Source of the DNA: Rossellomorea marisflavi
GTDB lineage: Bacteria; Bacillota; Bacilli; Bacillales; Bacillaceae_B
Direction: 5' to 3'
NCBI GenBank assembly: GCA_003667865.1
Contig: CP033051.1
Location: 1,571,501 to 1,635,500, forward strand
DNA length: 64,000 nt
The position numbers and the translations under genes are program-made. The notes under the pieces were generated by a model, which was not told where the DNA came from, did not search any database, and worked only from the letters and a program-made list of their open reading frames with translations. Positions 1 to 8,268 of the stretch are shown piece after piece. How positions within the stretch are numbered: position 1 is the stretch's first letter; each line of letters starts with the position of its first letter.

Positions 1-470
1 GTGCTGGATGGTTAAAAGGATGGATGGAAGGAAATGCTCCTGACGCAGTTGGAAAATGGAGAGTTGCGACGTTACCAACTGAGTTTGCAGCAAACTGGGG
101 TGGATCATACATCTCGATTCCAAGTGAGACTGAGCATGCTCAAGAAGCATATGACTTTGTTGAATGGTTAGTATCTCCAGAAAATCAATTAGAATCATTC
201 CAAAGCAAAGGATTATTCCCTTCTGCAACATCTGTATATGATATGGATGAATTTAAGTCTAACGAAGATGAGTTCTTCGGTGGTCAAGTAACAGCATCTG
301 TATTTGCTCAAGCTGCACAAGATATTGAAGGTGCAGTATACAAAGGAGTAAAATACTTCCCAGTACATCAAGAAGTATTAAATGCTCTACGTAACGTACA
401 AGAAGGTGCAGATCCTGAAGCTGAATGGGACGCGGCAGTAAAACGTGCGCAAGATTTAGTGAATCGTTAA
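1..470 (+). CDS. Sugar ABC transporter substrate-binding protein (C-terminal part)
   Basis: The reading frame is open from the window edge (first full codon at 3), so this is the C-terminal ~156 residues of a longer protein; the first in-frame ATG at 24 is internal. The segment has the look of a family 1 extracellular solute-binding protein: a GSYISIP strand, a helix with EAYDFVEWLVSPENQ, and a C-terminal helix typical of MalE/CUT1 binding lobes. It would be a lipoprotein binding a sugar outside the membrane and handing it to the two permeases that follow. Neighbouring LacI regulator and GH1 glucosidase suggest a beta-glucoside or oligosaccharide ligand (inference). No ATPase gene is next to it; CUT1 systems often share MsmX. 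Confidence 0.85.
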   Translation, partial: AGWLKGWMEGNAPDAVGKWRVATLPTEFAANWGGSYISIPSETEHAQEAYDFVEWLVSPENQLESFQSKGLFPSATSVYDMDEFKSNEDEFFGGQVTASVFAQAAQDIEGAVYKGVKYFPVHQEVLNALRNVQEGADPEAEWDAAVKRAQDLVNR

Positions 471-495
471 TTTAAATTTAACAGAATGAATAGCT

Positions 496-526
496 AGGAT
501 ATGGTGACCAATTGGCACCATATCCT
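496..526. promoter_or_regulatory. Intergenic 11-bp stem hairpin in the sugar operon
   Basis: AGGATATGGTG (496-506) is perfectly complementary to CACCATATCCT (516-526) across a 9-nt loop that itself contains CCAATTGG. It lies between the binding-protein stop and the first permease start and has no real T-run after it. Such hairpins commonly stabilise the upstream binding-protein mRNA or partly terminate transcription, so that the binding protein is made in excess; that role is inference here. An ATG at 501 inside the stem is not a credible start. Confidence 0.6.
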
Positions 527-554
527 ACTTTATAAGCAGAAACGGGGAGTGAAA

Positions 555-1502
555 ATGGACTCTGTACATGGAAAAGATAGAAAAATAAAAAAACAGAGAT
601 TTCTCTCTGAAGAAAAGAAAGACATGATATCGGGTTATTTATACATCGCACCTTTCTTTGTTATTTTCGGTATTATTGGTCTATACCCTGCACTATTTAG
701 TTTGTATTTAGCATTTCAAAAATGGAATGGACTTAGCCCAATGACCTTTGTGGGTTTAGATAACTTTAAGATCGTACTAGAGGATCCTCTGTTTTGGAAA
801 TCTGTATACAATACTATCATCATGGGACTAATGGGGACAGCACCACAAATTATTGTTGGAATCGTTTTAGCCTTTTTATTAAATTTAACGTTTCTCCGTT
901 TTAAAAATTTCTTCAGAATTACGATCTTCATGCCATATATAACATCAATGGTTGCGGTTGCCCTCATATTCAGTGTGTTGTTTAGTAACCACGAGTCATC
1001 ACTTGCCAATTATATTCTAGGAGTATTTGGTTTTGATCCAGTAAGTTGGGGCACATCTGAATGGGGAACTAAAATAGCCATTTCAATCATGGTATTTTGG
1101 AGATGGGTAGGATATAACACGATCATTTACTTAGCTGGAATACAAAGTATCTCAAATGATCTTTATGAAGCAGCGACAATTGACGGAGCGAATAAGTTGC
1201 AACAGTTACTTTATATTACGATGCCACTATTGAAACCGTTTATTATCCTAACAGTCTTCTTCTCAACAGTTGGAGCATTACAACTATTCTCTGAACCGAC
1301 TGTTTTCTTAGGAACAGCAGCATTTACAAGAGATGAAGCAATGACCGTTGTAATGTATCTATATCGAGATGCATTTAAATTACAATCATTTGGAACAGCA
1401 TCTGCAACAGCGATTATCCTACTATTTATCATTGTAGTGTTTGCATCAATTAACACAGCACTAACATCAGGGTATGGAAGAAAGAAGAAGGAGGCTAAAT
1501 AA
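555..1502 (+). CDS. Sugar ABC transporter permease (MalF type)
   Basis: This 315-residue protein is a CUT1-family membrane component of a binding-protein-dependent sugar importer. A basic N-terminal tail is followed by about six hydrophobic segments, the first near residues 28-50. The conserved cytoplasmic EAA loop appears as YEAATIDGA near residue 205 and is followed by the usual MPLLKP; it contacts the ATPase. The start at 555 is chosen because GGGGAGTG precedes it at correct spacing; the upstream ATG at 501 lies inside a palindrome. Its stop overlaps the next start by one base, so the two permeases are probably translationally coupled and form a heterodimer. Confidence 0.92.
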   Translation: MDSVHGKDRKIKKQRFLSEEKKDMISGYLYIAPFFVIFGIIGLYPALFSLYLAFQKWNGLSPMTFVGLDNFKIVLEDPLFWKSVYNTIIMGLMGTAPQIIVGIVLAFLLNLTFLRFKNFFRITIFMPYITSMVAVALIFSVLFSNHESSLANYILGVFGFDPVSWGTSEWGTKIAISIMVFWRWVGYNTIIYLAGIQSISNDLYEAATIDGANKLQQLLYITMPLLKPFIILTVFFSTVGALQLFSEPTVFLGTAAFTRDEAMTVVMYLYRDAFKLQSFGTASATAIILLFIIVVFASINTALTSGYGRKKKEAK

Positions 1503-2344
1503 TGAGTAGACCTGAAACGAAAAAGAAACGATCTTTCAGTACAATCTTTATCTATTTGTTCTTATCTATAGCTTCCTTATTTTCTTTATTTCCGTTCTAC
1601 TGGATGTTTGTCATGGCAACATCACCTAGCTCGGCATACAACTCAATTCCACCAACGATTACACCAGGTTCATTACTAGTTGAAAACTTTCAAAAGGTAA
1701 CGAATCAAATAGACTTTTTCCAATCTATGTGGAATTCATTCATTGTTTGTACAGTTGTAACCCTTGTCGTGTTATTAATTAGTTCACTAGCAGGTTTTGC
1801 TTTTGCAAAGTTCAAATTTCCAGGAAAGAATGTTCTATTCCTAGCAATTCTGTTAACGATGATTATTCCACCTCAATTGGGATTAATTCCACAGTATTTC
1901 CTAGTCTCAAAAGCTGGACTATTAGATACGCTTGCAGGTGTCATGATCGTATTCTTCTTGAATCCTTTAGGGATTTTCTTAATGAGACAATATGTTAGTG
2001 AGTCAGTACCGGATGAGCTAATTGAGGCAGCAAAGCTAGATGGCTGTTCAAACTTTAGAATTTATCGAAGTATTGTACTACCAATCATTCTACCAGCTTT
2101 CGCAACATTAGGGATTATTGTGTTTACAGCAGTATGGGGAGAGTTTTTGTGGCAGTTTACAGTACTAAGAGATCCAGAAAATTACACAATTCAAGTTGCT
2201 TTAGCAAATCTAAGCAATACATTTAATATTGATTTCGGTATGATTCTTTCAGGTGTATTCTGGGCTACTGTACCATTATTAATTATTTTCCTATTATTTA
2301 ACCGTCTATTTATCTCAAGTATTACTGAAGGATCTGTTAAATAA
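1502..2344 (+). CDS. Sugar ABC transporter permease (MalG type)
   Basis: This is the 280-residue partner of the preceding permease. It has six predicted membrane spans, beginning with a hydrophobic stretch at about residues 12-38, and an EAA loop (IEAAKLDGCSNFRIY) near residue 174 followed by SIVLPIILPA, as in MalG-like proteins. An AAGGAGG ribosome site lies 8 bases before the ATG, inside the end of the upstream gene, and the coding regions overlap by one base. The pair would carry a sugar across the membrane when joined to a shared ATPase, for which no gene is visible here. The substrate is inferred from the neighbouring glucosidase. Confidence 0.92.
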   Translation: MSRPETKKKRSFSTIFIYLFLSIASLFSLFPFYWMFVMATSPSSAYNSIPPTITPGSLLVENFQKVTNQIDFFQSMWNSFIVCTVVTLVVLLISSLAGFAFAKFKFPGKNVLFLAILLTMIIPPQLGLIPQYFLVSKAGLLDTLAGVMIVFFLNPLGIFLMRQYVSESVPDELIEAAKLDGCSNFRIYRSIVLPIILPAFATLGIIVFTAVWGEFLWQFTVLRDPENYTIQVALANLSNTFNIDFGMILSGVFWATVPLLIIFLLFNRLFISSITEGSVK

Positions 2345-2356
2345 ATAGGTATATTG

Positions 2357-2397
2357 AAAGAAACTGTCGAATCTCATTGATTCACTAAATGTTTCTT
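2357..2397 (+). other. Imperfect hairpin before the lacI-type gene
   Basis: AAGAAAC (2358-2364) can pair with GTTTCTT (2391-2397), enclosing an inner GAATC-TCATT-GATTC palindrome. There is no T-run, so it is not a standard terminator. It could be an operator for the LacI-type regulator encoded just downstream, or an RNA-processing stem; the sequence alone does not decide. Confidence 0.3.
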
Positions 2398-2449
2398 AGT
2401 AATGTAAAGGTAGAATAAAACTACTATGAAGCCAGATGAGGGTGGAGAA

Positions 2450-3472
2450 ATGAGTTTAACAATAAGGGATATTGCACAAATGGCAGGCGTCTCTCCAGCG
2501 ACTGTTTCTAAAATAATCAATAATTATGGTGGTATAAGTGAGAATACAAAGAAAAAAGTTCTAGATATTATCATACAAACAGGCTATCAACCGAATTTTT
2601 CAGCAAAATCACTAGCAACAAAGAAATCAAATCTGATAGGGCTTATCTATGCTGGTAAGATTAACGTTGAATTTACGCATCCTTTCTTCATTGATGTAGT
2701 CACGTCGTTTAAAAGAAATATGGGGTTACTAGGTTATGATATTTTAATGTTTTCAAACGAGCATTTCTACCAGGACAATGGTAGCTACCTTGCACGTTGT
2801 AAACATTTCCATGTGGATGGATGTTTGATTATTACGGGTGAGGAGATCGAGGATGCTATTTATGAATTGGTAGATAGTGATATTCCCTGTATCGGAATTG
2901 ACCTTGAGATCCAAGGTCCTCGCTCTAGCTATGTGATGACAGACAATATTAATTTATCCTCTAAAGTGATTCAGCATTTTTATCTCCACTCGATTCGAGA
3001 TATTGGATTTATTGGAGGAAGTCCTGAATCAGCAATCACCAAGCTACGAGAAAAAGGATTTAAGGATACAATGAATCAATTTGGACTTCATGTGAAAGAA
3101 GAATGGGTTCAATATGGTGATTTTCATGAAGAAAGTGGTTACGTAGCAATGAAAAAGATCTTAGAAGCTACAACTCTTCCCCAAGCTATCTATGCAGCTT
3201 CTGATATGATGGCATTCGGCGCATTAAGAGCAATAAAGGAAGCAGGTTTAAAAGTACCTGAAGATATTCGACTCATCGGCTGTGATGACATTGATGCCTG
3301 TCGGTACAGCGACCCACAGCTCACAACGGTACGCCAAGACAAAGAAAGACTAGGAAAACTAGCTGCACACATGCTAAACGACCTAACCAATGGAACAACA
3401 GACCTAAAACCAGTATTCATCGACTCAGAACTAATCGTAAGAGAATCCTGTGGAAGTCTTACTTTGAAATAA
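2450..3472 (+). CDS. LacI-family transcriptional regulator
   Basis: This 340-residue DNA-binding repressor has the classical LacI/GalR N-terminal helix-turn-helix (IRDIAQMAGVSPATVSKIIN, residues 4-23), then a hinge helix and a periplasmic-binding-like ligand domain ending in GCDDIDACRYSDPQLTTVRQD. The ATG at 2450 is preferred because GAGGGTGG sits just upstream and it places the HTH at the family's normal N-terminal position; an in-frame ATG at 2426 would add eight residues without a ribosome site. Position between the permeases and the GH1 gene suggests that it senses the imported sugar or its phosphate and controls this locus. No operator could be assigned with confidence. Confidence 0.9.
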   Translation: MSLTIRDIAQMAGVSPATVSKIINNYGGISENTKKKVLDIIIQTGYQPNFSAKSLATKKSNLIGLIYAGKINVEFTHPFFIDVVTSFKRNMGLLGYDILMFSNEHFYQDNGSYLARCKHFHVDGCLIITGEEIEDAIYELVDSDIPCIGIDLEIQGPRSSYVMTDNINLSSKVIQHFYLHSIRDIGFIGGSPESAITKLREKGFKDTMNQFGLHVKEEWVQYGDFHEESGYVAMKKILEATTLPQAIYAASDMMAFGALRAIKEAGLKVPEDIRLIGCDDIDACRYSDPQLTTVRQDKERLGKLAAHMLNDLTNGTTDLKPVFIDSELIVRESCGSLTLK

Positions 3473-3575
3473 TTGATAGTTAAGTATCTGTTGTTTTTAT
3501 GGAAAGTGCAGTTGTTCAAGTAGGTAGCAATATCTCCTTTAACAACCAATTTTAATTATATATTTATATGTAATT

Positions 3576-3711
3576 TGCACAGAGTTGCTTGAAGCGGAAG
3601 GTGCTTGACTCCTGCGGGATTAGCGGGACAGGTGAGATCCGGGTTTCGTACCTACTGGAACGAAACCATCCTTTGAGGAGGCTCACCCCCGCCCCGCGGA
3701 AAGCAACGGTC
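3576..3711. repeat. Dispersed GC-rich intergenic repeat, copy 1
   Basis: The segment is much richer in G+C than its surroundings and shares its ends with a second copy at 59980-60098: both begin GCGGAAGGTG-TTGACTCCTGCGGG and end GAGGAGGCTCACCCCCGCC then CGCGGAAAGCAA. GGTGAG (3631-3636) and GGCTCACC form an internal stem. The middle differs between copies (here it includes CGTACCTACTGGAACGAAACC). It carries no ORF. Elements of this general look are common between genes in Bacillaceae; transposition or RNA function is unproven. Confidence 0.7.
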
Positions 3712-3762
3712 ATTTCGTTAGATTAAATTAAAACCCACAACTAGTTATGGAGGTTTAAAAAT

Positions 3763-5112
3763 ATGGCGATCATTCAATTTCCAAAAGATATGAAATGGGG
3801 AGCAGCAACCGCTGCTTATCAAATAGAAGGTGCAGCCTTTAAAGACGGCAGAGGTGCCTCCATCTGGGACACATTCTCCCACACTCCAGGCAAAGTACTA
3901 AATGGAGACAATGGTGACGTAGCATGCGACAGCTACCACCGCTATGAAGAAGACATTCAACTGATGAAAGAACTAGGAATCGACATGTATCGCTTCTCTG
4001 TTTCTTGGCCACGTATTTTCCCAACAGGAACAGGAGAAGTAAATGAAAAAGGTCTACAATATTACCATGACTTCGTAGATGCTCTACTAGCTAACGGTAT
4101 TGAACCAATGTGCACACTATATCACTGGGATCTACCACAAGCCCTTCAAGACAAAGGTGGCTGGGACAATCGAGAAACTGTCGATGCATTTGCTGATTAC
4201 GCTGCATTAATGTTCAAAGAATTTAACGGAAAAATCAAGCACTGGGCAACGATCAATGAGCCTTGGTGTGTATCCTTCTTATCAAACTTTATTGGAATTC
4301 ATGCACCTGGTTATCAGGACCTACAGCTGGCTACAAATATTTCGCATCATTTATTATTGGCTCATGGGAAAGCGGTTTCCCGATTCAGAGAGCTAGGTAT
4401 CGAAGGTGGTATCGGATACGCTCCAAATACGGAGTGGAATGAGCCTTTTAGTAATAAACAAGAAGATATCGATGCTTGTAACAGAGCGACAGGTTGGTTT
4501 ATTGAATGGTTCTTCGATCCAGTATTTAAAGGAAGCTACCCACAATTTATGGTTGAATGGTTTGAGAAAAAGGGTGTTACGTTAAATATTCAAGATGGTG
4601 ACATGGAAATTATTCACCAACCAATCGATTTCGTAGGGATTAACTATTATACAGGTAGTGTTACAAGATATAATGAAGGTCATGACTTGTTTGATGCAGA
4701 GAAAGTAGACATCGGATATGAGAAAACGGACTTTGATTGGAACATCTATCCTGAAGGATTTTATAAAGTACTTTGTAAAATAAAAGACCAATACGGTGAT
4801 ATTCCAATTTACATTACTGAAAATGGTGCTTGTTACAATGATGATGTTGAAAATGGACGTGTGAAAGACCAACGAAGAATCGATTACCTAAAAATGCACT
4901 TAACATCATTAAAACGTAGTATTGATTCTGGAGTAAATATTAAAGGGTATCTAACATGGTCACTACTAGATAACTTTGAGTGGGCAGAAGGCTATGATAA
5001 GCGTTTTGGTCTCATTCATATTGACTTCAATACATTAGAAAGAACGAAAAAAGACAGCTATTACTGGTATAAGCAGACGATTAAAAATGGCTGGTTTGAT
5101 ATGTTCTATTAA
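3763..5112 (+). CDS. GH1 family beta-glucosidase (BglA type)
   Basis: This 449-residue cytoplasmic glycoside hydrolase family 1 enzyme would cleave cellobiose or related beta-glucosides. The N-terminal signature KWGAATAAYQIEGA (about residues 12-25) is present. The acid/base glutamate is E166 in TINEPW and the nucleophile is E353 in ITENGA, so both catalytic residues are intact. The length is typical for the family and there is no signal peptide. GGAGG lies 9 bases before the ATG. The gene follows the sugar ABC and LacI genes after the dispersed repeat, which suggests unphosphorylated disaccharides enter by the ABC system and are split here. Some GH1 enzymes are 6-phospho-beta-glucosidases; the ABC (not PTS) context argues against that. 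Confidence 0.93.
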   Translation: MAIIQFPKDMKWGAATAAYQIEGAAFKDGRGASIWDTFSHTPGKVLNGDNGDVACDSYHRYEEDIQLMKELGIDMYRFSVSWPRIFPTGTGEVNEKGLQYYHDFVDALLANGIEPMCTLYHWDLPQALQDKGGWDNRETVDAFADYAALMFKEFNGKIKHWATINEPWCVSFLSNFIGIHAPGYQDLQLATNISHHLLLAHGKAVSRFRELGIEGGIGYAPNTEWNEPFSNKQEDIDACNRATGWFIEWFFDPVFKGSYPQFMVEWFEKKGVTLNIQDGDMEIIHQPIDFVGINYYTGSVTRYNEGHDLFDAEKVDIGYEKTDFDWNIYPEGFYKVLCKIKDQYGDIPIYITENGACYNDDVENGRVKDQRRIDYLKMHLTSLKRSIDSGVNIKGYLTWSLLDNFEWAEGYDKRFGLIHIDFNTLERTKKDSYYWYKQTIKNGWFDMFY

Positions 5113-5155
5113 ATCCAAGCCTAGGACTGCCGGCTAAAGAATAAGTAAGAAATAA

Positions 5156-5186
5156 GGACCTGATGAACTCAGGTTCTTTTTCTTTC
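5156..5186 (+). terminator. Rho-independent terminator after the GH1 gene
   Basis: ACCTGA and TCAGGT pair around a TGAAC loop and are followed by TCTTTTTCTTT. It closes the sugar operon. Confidence 0.75.
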
Positions 5187-5271
5187 TGAAAAATCAAAAA
5201 TGGCTGTTTGAGTAAATTTAAATAGGTTGGTAAAGCTATGGGTAACAAAATTTCAGGAATGAGGCGTGGTT

Positions 5272-5427
5272 ATGAAAGAGAAGAAGCGTGACCAAGAATT
5301 TATTAAAGATGAATCACGTGACCATTTGTACGGTCTTTCAGATGAGGATAGTCTTCAATCCGTGAACTTTGCTACTACAGAAAATGTATATTTAAATGAG
5401 CACTACCAAGAAGAAGCAGATGAATAA
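5272..5427 (+). CDS. Small hydrophilic protein, 51 aa
   Basis: The frame ATG-AAA-GAG to TAA encodes 51 residues beginning MKEKKRDQEF and ending HYQEEADE. It is acidic, has no membrane segment and no cysteine. The middle contains VNFATTENVYLNEHY, faintly like the LATTHEQVSD core of small Bacillus DUF4025/YozQ-type proteins, but this is a weak resemblance. GAGG lies 6 bases before the start. It stands alone between the sugar operon and the acetyltransferase gene. Coding is supported by the ribosome site, a clean frame and Bacillus-like codon use; function is unknown. Confidence 0.5.
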   Translation: MKEKKRDQEFIKDESRDHLYGLSDEDSLQSVNFATTENVYLNEHYQEEADE

Positions 5428-5501
5428 TTCGACTTTTACTAATTGGAATATTGGGTATAGAAGTAGTATACCGTTAATCAAGATTAGGAAGGAGAATGAT
5501 C

Positions 5502-5774
5502 ATGGAAATTAAAAAAGGAACAAACACATTTTTTATTGGAGAGAATGAAGAAAACCCTGTGGCGGAGATTCATTATGTAGAATCAAAATCCGGAACATTA
5601 AATGTTGATCATACATTTGTTTCAAAGGAATATAGTGGACAAGGCATCGGAAGCAAGCTTGTAGACAAAGTGGCAGAATACGCACGGGAAAAAGATAAGA
5701 AAATCTATCCAAGCTGTGATTATGCGAGGTCGAAAATGGAAAACAACATGGACTATCAAGATGTATTGGTATAA
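5502..5774 (+). CDS. Small GNAT-like N-acetyltransferase (YjdJ/NATD1 type)
   Basis: This 90-residue single-domain protein resembles the compact YjdJ/NATD1 branch of the GNAT superfamily. The acetyl-CoA pyrophosphate loop is visible as EYSGQGIGSKLVDKV (about residues 43-57), and IYPSCDYARSKME follows, matching the C-terminal consensus IxPxCxYxxxxx in that family. The start at 5502 is chosen over the ATG at 5496 because AAGGAG sits 7 bases before it and directly abuts the earlier one. The substrate is unknown; proteins of this type are usually orphan genes, as here. Confidence 0.85.
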   Translation: MEIKKGTNTFFIGENEENPVAEIHYVESKSGTLNVDHTFVSKEYSGQGIGSKLVDKVAEYAREKDKKIYPSCDYARSKMENNMDYQDVLV

Positions 5775-5790
5775 AGAATAATGAATTTTA

Positions 5791-5820
5791 GAGTGACAGC
5801 TATAATGGCTGTCACTTTTG
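5791..5820 (+). terminator. Rho-independent terminator
   Basis: GTGACAGC and GCTGTCAC form an 8-bp stem around a short AT-rich loop, followed by TTTTG. It ends the small acetyltransferase gene. Confidence 0.8.
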
Positions 5821-5912
5821 TATTGGGGAAACATTCCAGTATTCAAATCGCCATATTCCCTAATTTTTTAGTACAATAGAGTAATAAAGTTAGAGAGAAA
5901 AAGGGGATAACG

Positions 5913-6866
5913 ATGAAAAAAAGAATACTTTGGATAATTACTAGTTTGGTTGGTCTATTACTTATAGCTCTTATAGGGATTGGGAATTACTTTTATAATG
6001 TTGCAATAAATAGCAACAATGAAGCGGTAGACTTGCACGATAGCAATGCTGAAACAGCTAGTGCTACAATCGAGGAAGAACATGAAAAGCTAGAAGAAAT
6101 TTTACAGTGGACTGAAGAACAGGTATTTGAAGATGTTGAAATTCAATCAAAGGATGGGTTGAATTTAAAAGCTGTTTTTCTTGAAAATGAAAATCCAAAT
6201 GGAAAAGCCGTCATCCTTGCACATGGCTATAAAGGGAATAACACCCAAATGCCTGGAGTAACAAGGTTCTATTATGAACAAGGCTTTGACATTCTAAAGC
6301 CAGATGCTAGAGGTCATGGGAAAAGTGAAGGAGATTACATTGGGTACGGCTGGCACGATCGAGAGGATTATAAACAGTGGATTCAATTCTTACTAAATGA
6401 TAAGAAGGAAGATCGTATTCTATTACATGGATTTTCAATGGGAGCAGCCACTGTCTTAATGACAAGCGGTGAAGAGCTACCATCTGAAGTAAAGGGAATC
6501 ATTGCAGATAGCGGCTATACATCCGTTCATGATGAACTTTCCCATCAATTAAAGTATTTGTATCACCTTCCTGCATTTCCAATCATGCAAGTAACGAGTG
6601 TTGTTACCCAAGTACGAGCAGGATACTCCTTAACAGAAGCCTCCGCAATGGAGCAAGTAAAGAAAAATAAACTGCCTATTATGATTATTCATGGTGATTT
6701 AGATGAACTTGTTCCAACTGATATGGCCTATCAGTTATACGAAGTAGCTGGCGGTGATAAAGAGCTATGGATTGTTCCAGAAGCAAAGCATACGGAAGGC
6801 TATACGGTTGAGGAAAAAGAATATCAAACCCGATTAATGGATTTTTTCAATAAAACAGTGAACTAA
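5913..6866 (+). CDS. Membrane-anchored alpha/beta hydrolase
   Basis: This 317-residue protein starts with a positively charged N-terminus and one membrane segment (about residues 7-29), then an extracytoplasmic-facing alpha/beta hydrolase domain. The oxyanion HG motif is AHGYKGN, the nucleophile is S175 in GFSMG, the acid is probably D264 in HGDLDELVP and the histidine H293 in AKHTEG, so the triad is complete. It resembles B. subtilis YqkD-like hydrolases of unknown substrate. AGGGGATA precedes the ATG. It is a single-gene unit with its own terminator. Esterase, lipase or peptidase activity cannot be told apart from sequence. Confidence 0.88.
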   Translation: MKKRILWIITSLVGLLLIALIGIGNYFYNVAINSNNEAVDLHDSNAETASATIEEEHEKLEEILQWTEEQVFEDVEIQSKDGLNLKAVFLENENPNGKAVILAHGYKGNNTQMPGVTRFYYEQGFDILKPDARGHGKSEGDYIGYGWHDREDYKQWIQFLLNDKKEDRILLHGFSMGAATVLMTSGEELPSEVKGIIADSGYTSVHDELSHQLKYLYHLPAFPIMQVTSVVTQVRAGYSLTEASAMEQVKKNKLPIMIIHGDLDELVPTDMAYQLYEVAGGDKELWIVPEAKHTEGYTVEEKEYQTRLMDFFNKTVN

Positions 6867-6895
6867 AAAAGAAATAGTATCTAATTAAGATTGTT

Positions 6896-6926
6896 GACCT
6901 TCTTATTTATAGGAGGGTCTTTTTAT
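6896..6926 (+). terminator. Rho-independent terminator
   Basis: GACCTTCT pairs with AGGAGGGTC allowing one G-U pair and is followed by TTTTTATTT, downstream of the hydrolase gene. Confidence 0.7.
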
Positions 6927-7011
6927 TTCGAATTATTAGGAGGAAGTGTAGGGAAAATCATCTTAAATACCGAATAAATAAAGAATGTCATGTTTATGGA
7001 GGAGTACCGAT

Positions 7012-8103
7012 ATGTCAACAAAAACACTTATTGAAGCATTTAAGCAAACAGAATATCAAGTAGCAGGTCATGGACCAAGAAACATTGGTGTTCTAAAAGA
7101 AGCCTTGAATCATATTGACGATTCCGTTAACAGCGATATATATGGCGCTGGAAACATTATCGATGATTTTCAAGAGAAGATGGCCAACTTCCTTGGAAAA
7201 GAAAGTGCTGTCTTCTTTCCAAGTGGTACGATGGCTCAGCAGATCGCACTAAGGATTTGGTGTGATGAAAAAACAAATAACAAAATTGCTTATCACCCTC
7301 TCAGTCATTTAGAAATTCATGAAGAAGATGGGCCGAAATTATTGCATGGATTAGAACCGGTCTTACTTGCAGATCAAACAAGGGTGATAACACTTAACGA
7401 TGTGATGAACATTGACGTTGAGATTTCTTCCCTACTACTCGAGTTGCCTCAACGTGAAATTGGTGGACAGCTACCAGAGTATGAAACGTTGGTGGCCATT
7501 TCTAACTACTGTCGAGAAAAACAAATCCGATTACACCTTGATGGTGCAAGATTGTATGAGATCTTACCTTACTATGGAAAAACAGCAGAGGAGATCTGCC
7601 AGTTATTTGATAGTGTCTACATTTCCTTCTATAAAGGAATTGGTGGAATTGCGGGTGCCATCCTAGCTGGAGGAAAAGACTTTATCAAAGAGGCAAAAGT
7701 ATGGAAGAGAAGACAGGGCGGAGATTTGATTAGCTTATATCCATATATTATTAGTGCTGATTATTATTTTGATAAGAGAATTTCAAAAATGGAGCACTAT
7801 TATCAGTATGCACAAGAGTTAGCAGCTAGCTTTAATGAATGTCATGCATTAATCCGAACAAGACCTGAACAACCGGTTTCTAACATGTTTCATGTTCACT
7901 TTGACCTACCTAAAGCAGAGATTGAACCTATTTTGGTTGATCTATATGAGACGACCGGAGTAGGTTTAACAGGTAATATAAAAGAAATTAGTGATAAAGA
8001 ATGCTACTCAGAATTAAGTATGGGTGATGTTTATGAGAATATCCCAAAAGAAACCCTTCAAAAAGTCTTCAAGCTTTTAAACGAAAAGCTCTCTAAACGA
8101 TAA
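7012..8103 (+). CDS. Threonine aldolase-like PLP enzyme (beta-eliminating lyase family)
   Basis: This 363-residue fold-type I PLP enzyme belongs with low-specificity L-threonine aldolases, which split threonine or allo-threonine into glycine and acetaldehyde. The PLP-binding lysine is K208 in YISFYKGIGGIAG, the cofactor-binding aspartate is in LHLDGARLYE (about residue 180), and FPSGTMAQQIA near residue 70 is the phosphate-side loop. The ATG at 7012 is preceded by GGAGGAG; a further upstream in-frame ATG at 6985 has no ribosome site. The C-terminus is longer and more divergent than GlyA-linked aldolases, so another beta-hydroxy amino acid substrate is possible. Monocistronic with its own terminator. 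Confidence 0.85.
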   Translation: MSTKTLIEAFKQTEYQVAGHGPRNIGVLKEALNHIDDSVNSDIYGAGNIIDDFQEKMANFLGKESAVFFPSGTMAQQIALRIWCDEKTNNKIAYHPLSHLEIHEEDGPKLLHGLEPVLLADQTRVITLNDVMNIDVEISSLLLELPQREIGGQLPEYETLVAISNYCREKQIRLHLDGARLYEILPYYGKTAEEICQLFDSVYISFYKGIGGIAGAILAGGKDFIKEAKVWKRRQGGDLISLYPYIISADYYFDKRISKMEHYYQYAQELAASFNECHALIRTRPEQPVSNMFHVHFDLPKAEIEPILVDLYETTGVGLTGNIKEISDKECYSELSMGDVYENIPKETLQKVFKLLNEKLSKR

Positions 8104-8110
8104 TATTGAG

Positions 8111-8146
8111 AAAGGCAGCTCCGACTTGGATTGCCTTTTTTTATTT
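8111..8146 (+). terminator. Rho-independent terminator
   Basis: AAGGCA and TGCCTT pair across a CTCCGACTTGG-type loop, followed by a T7 run and ATTTC. Confidence 0.7.
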
Positions 8147-8218
8147 CAATGAAGCCTATGTGTAATACTTATTACAATGGGGAAAGTACATACTATTGGA
8201 AAAAAATAATCAAAACAC

Positions 8219-8248
8219 TTTACATAGGGTAGGGGGGTATTGTATATT
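8219..8248 (+). promoter_or_regulatory. csoR promoter with embedded CsoR-type operator
   Basis: TTTACA (8219-8224) and TATATT (8243-8248) are spaced 18 bases apart as a SigA-like promoter. The spacer is almost filled by GGGTAGGGGGGTA (8227-8239), the G-tract signature of CsoR-family operators. A repressor bound there would block RNA polymerase until Cu(I) releases it, giving autoregulation of csoR-copZ. Confidence 0.7.
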
Positions 8249-8268
8249 TAATTCAAGGAGATGATCTT

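Noticed and set aside
3591..3711. Insertion sequence
   Set aside because: The repeat has no transposase frame, no clear terminal inverted repeats and no target duplication that I can see.
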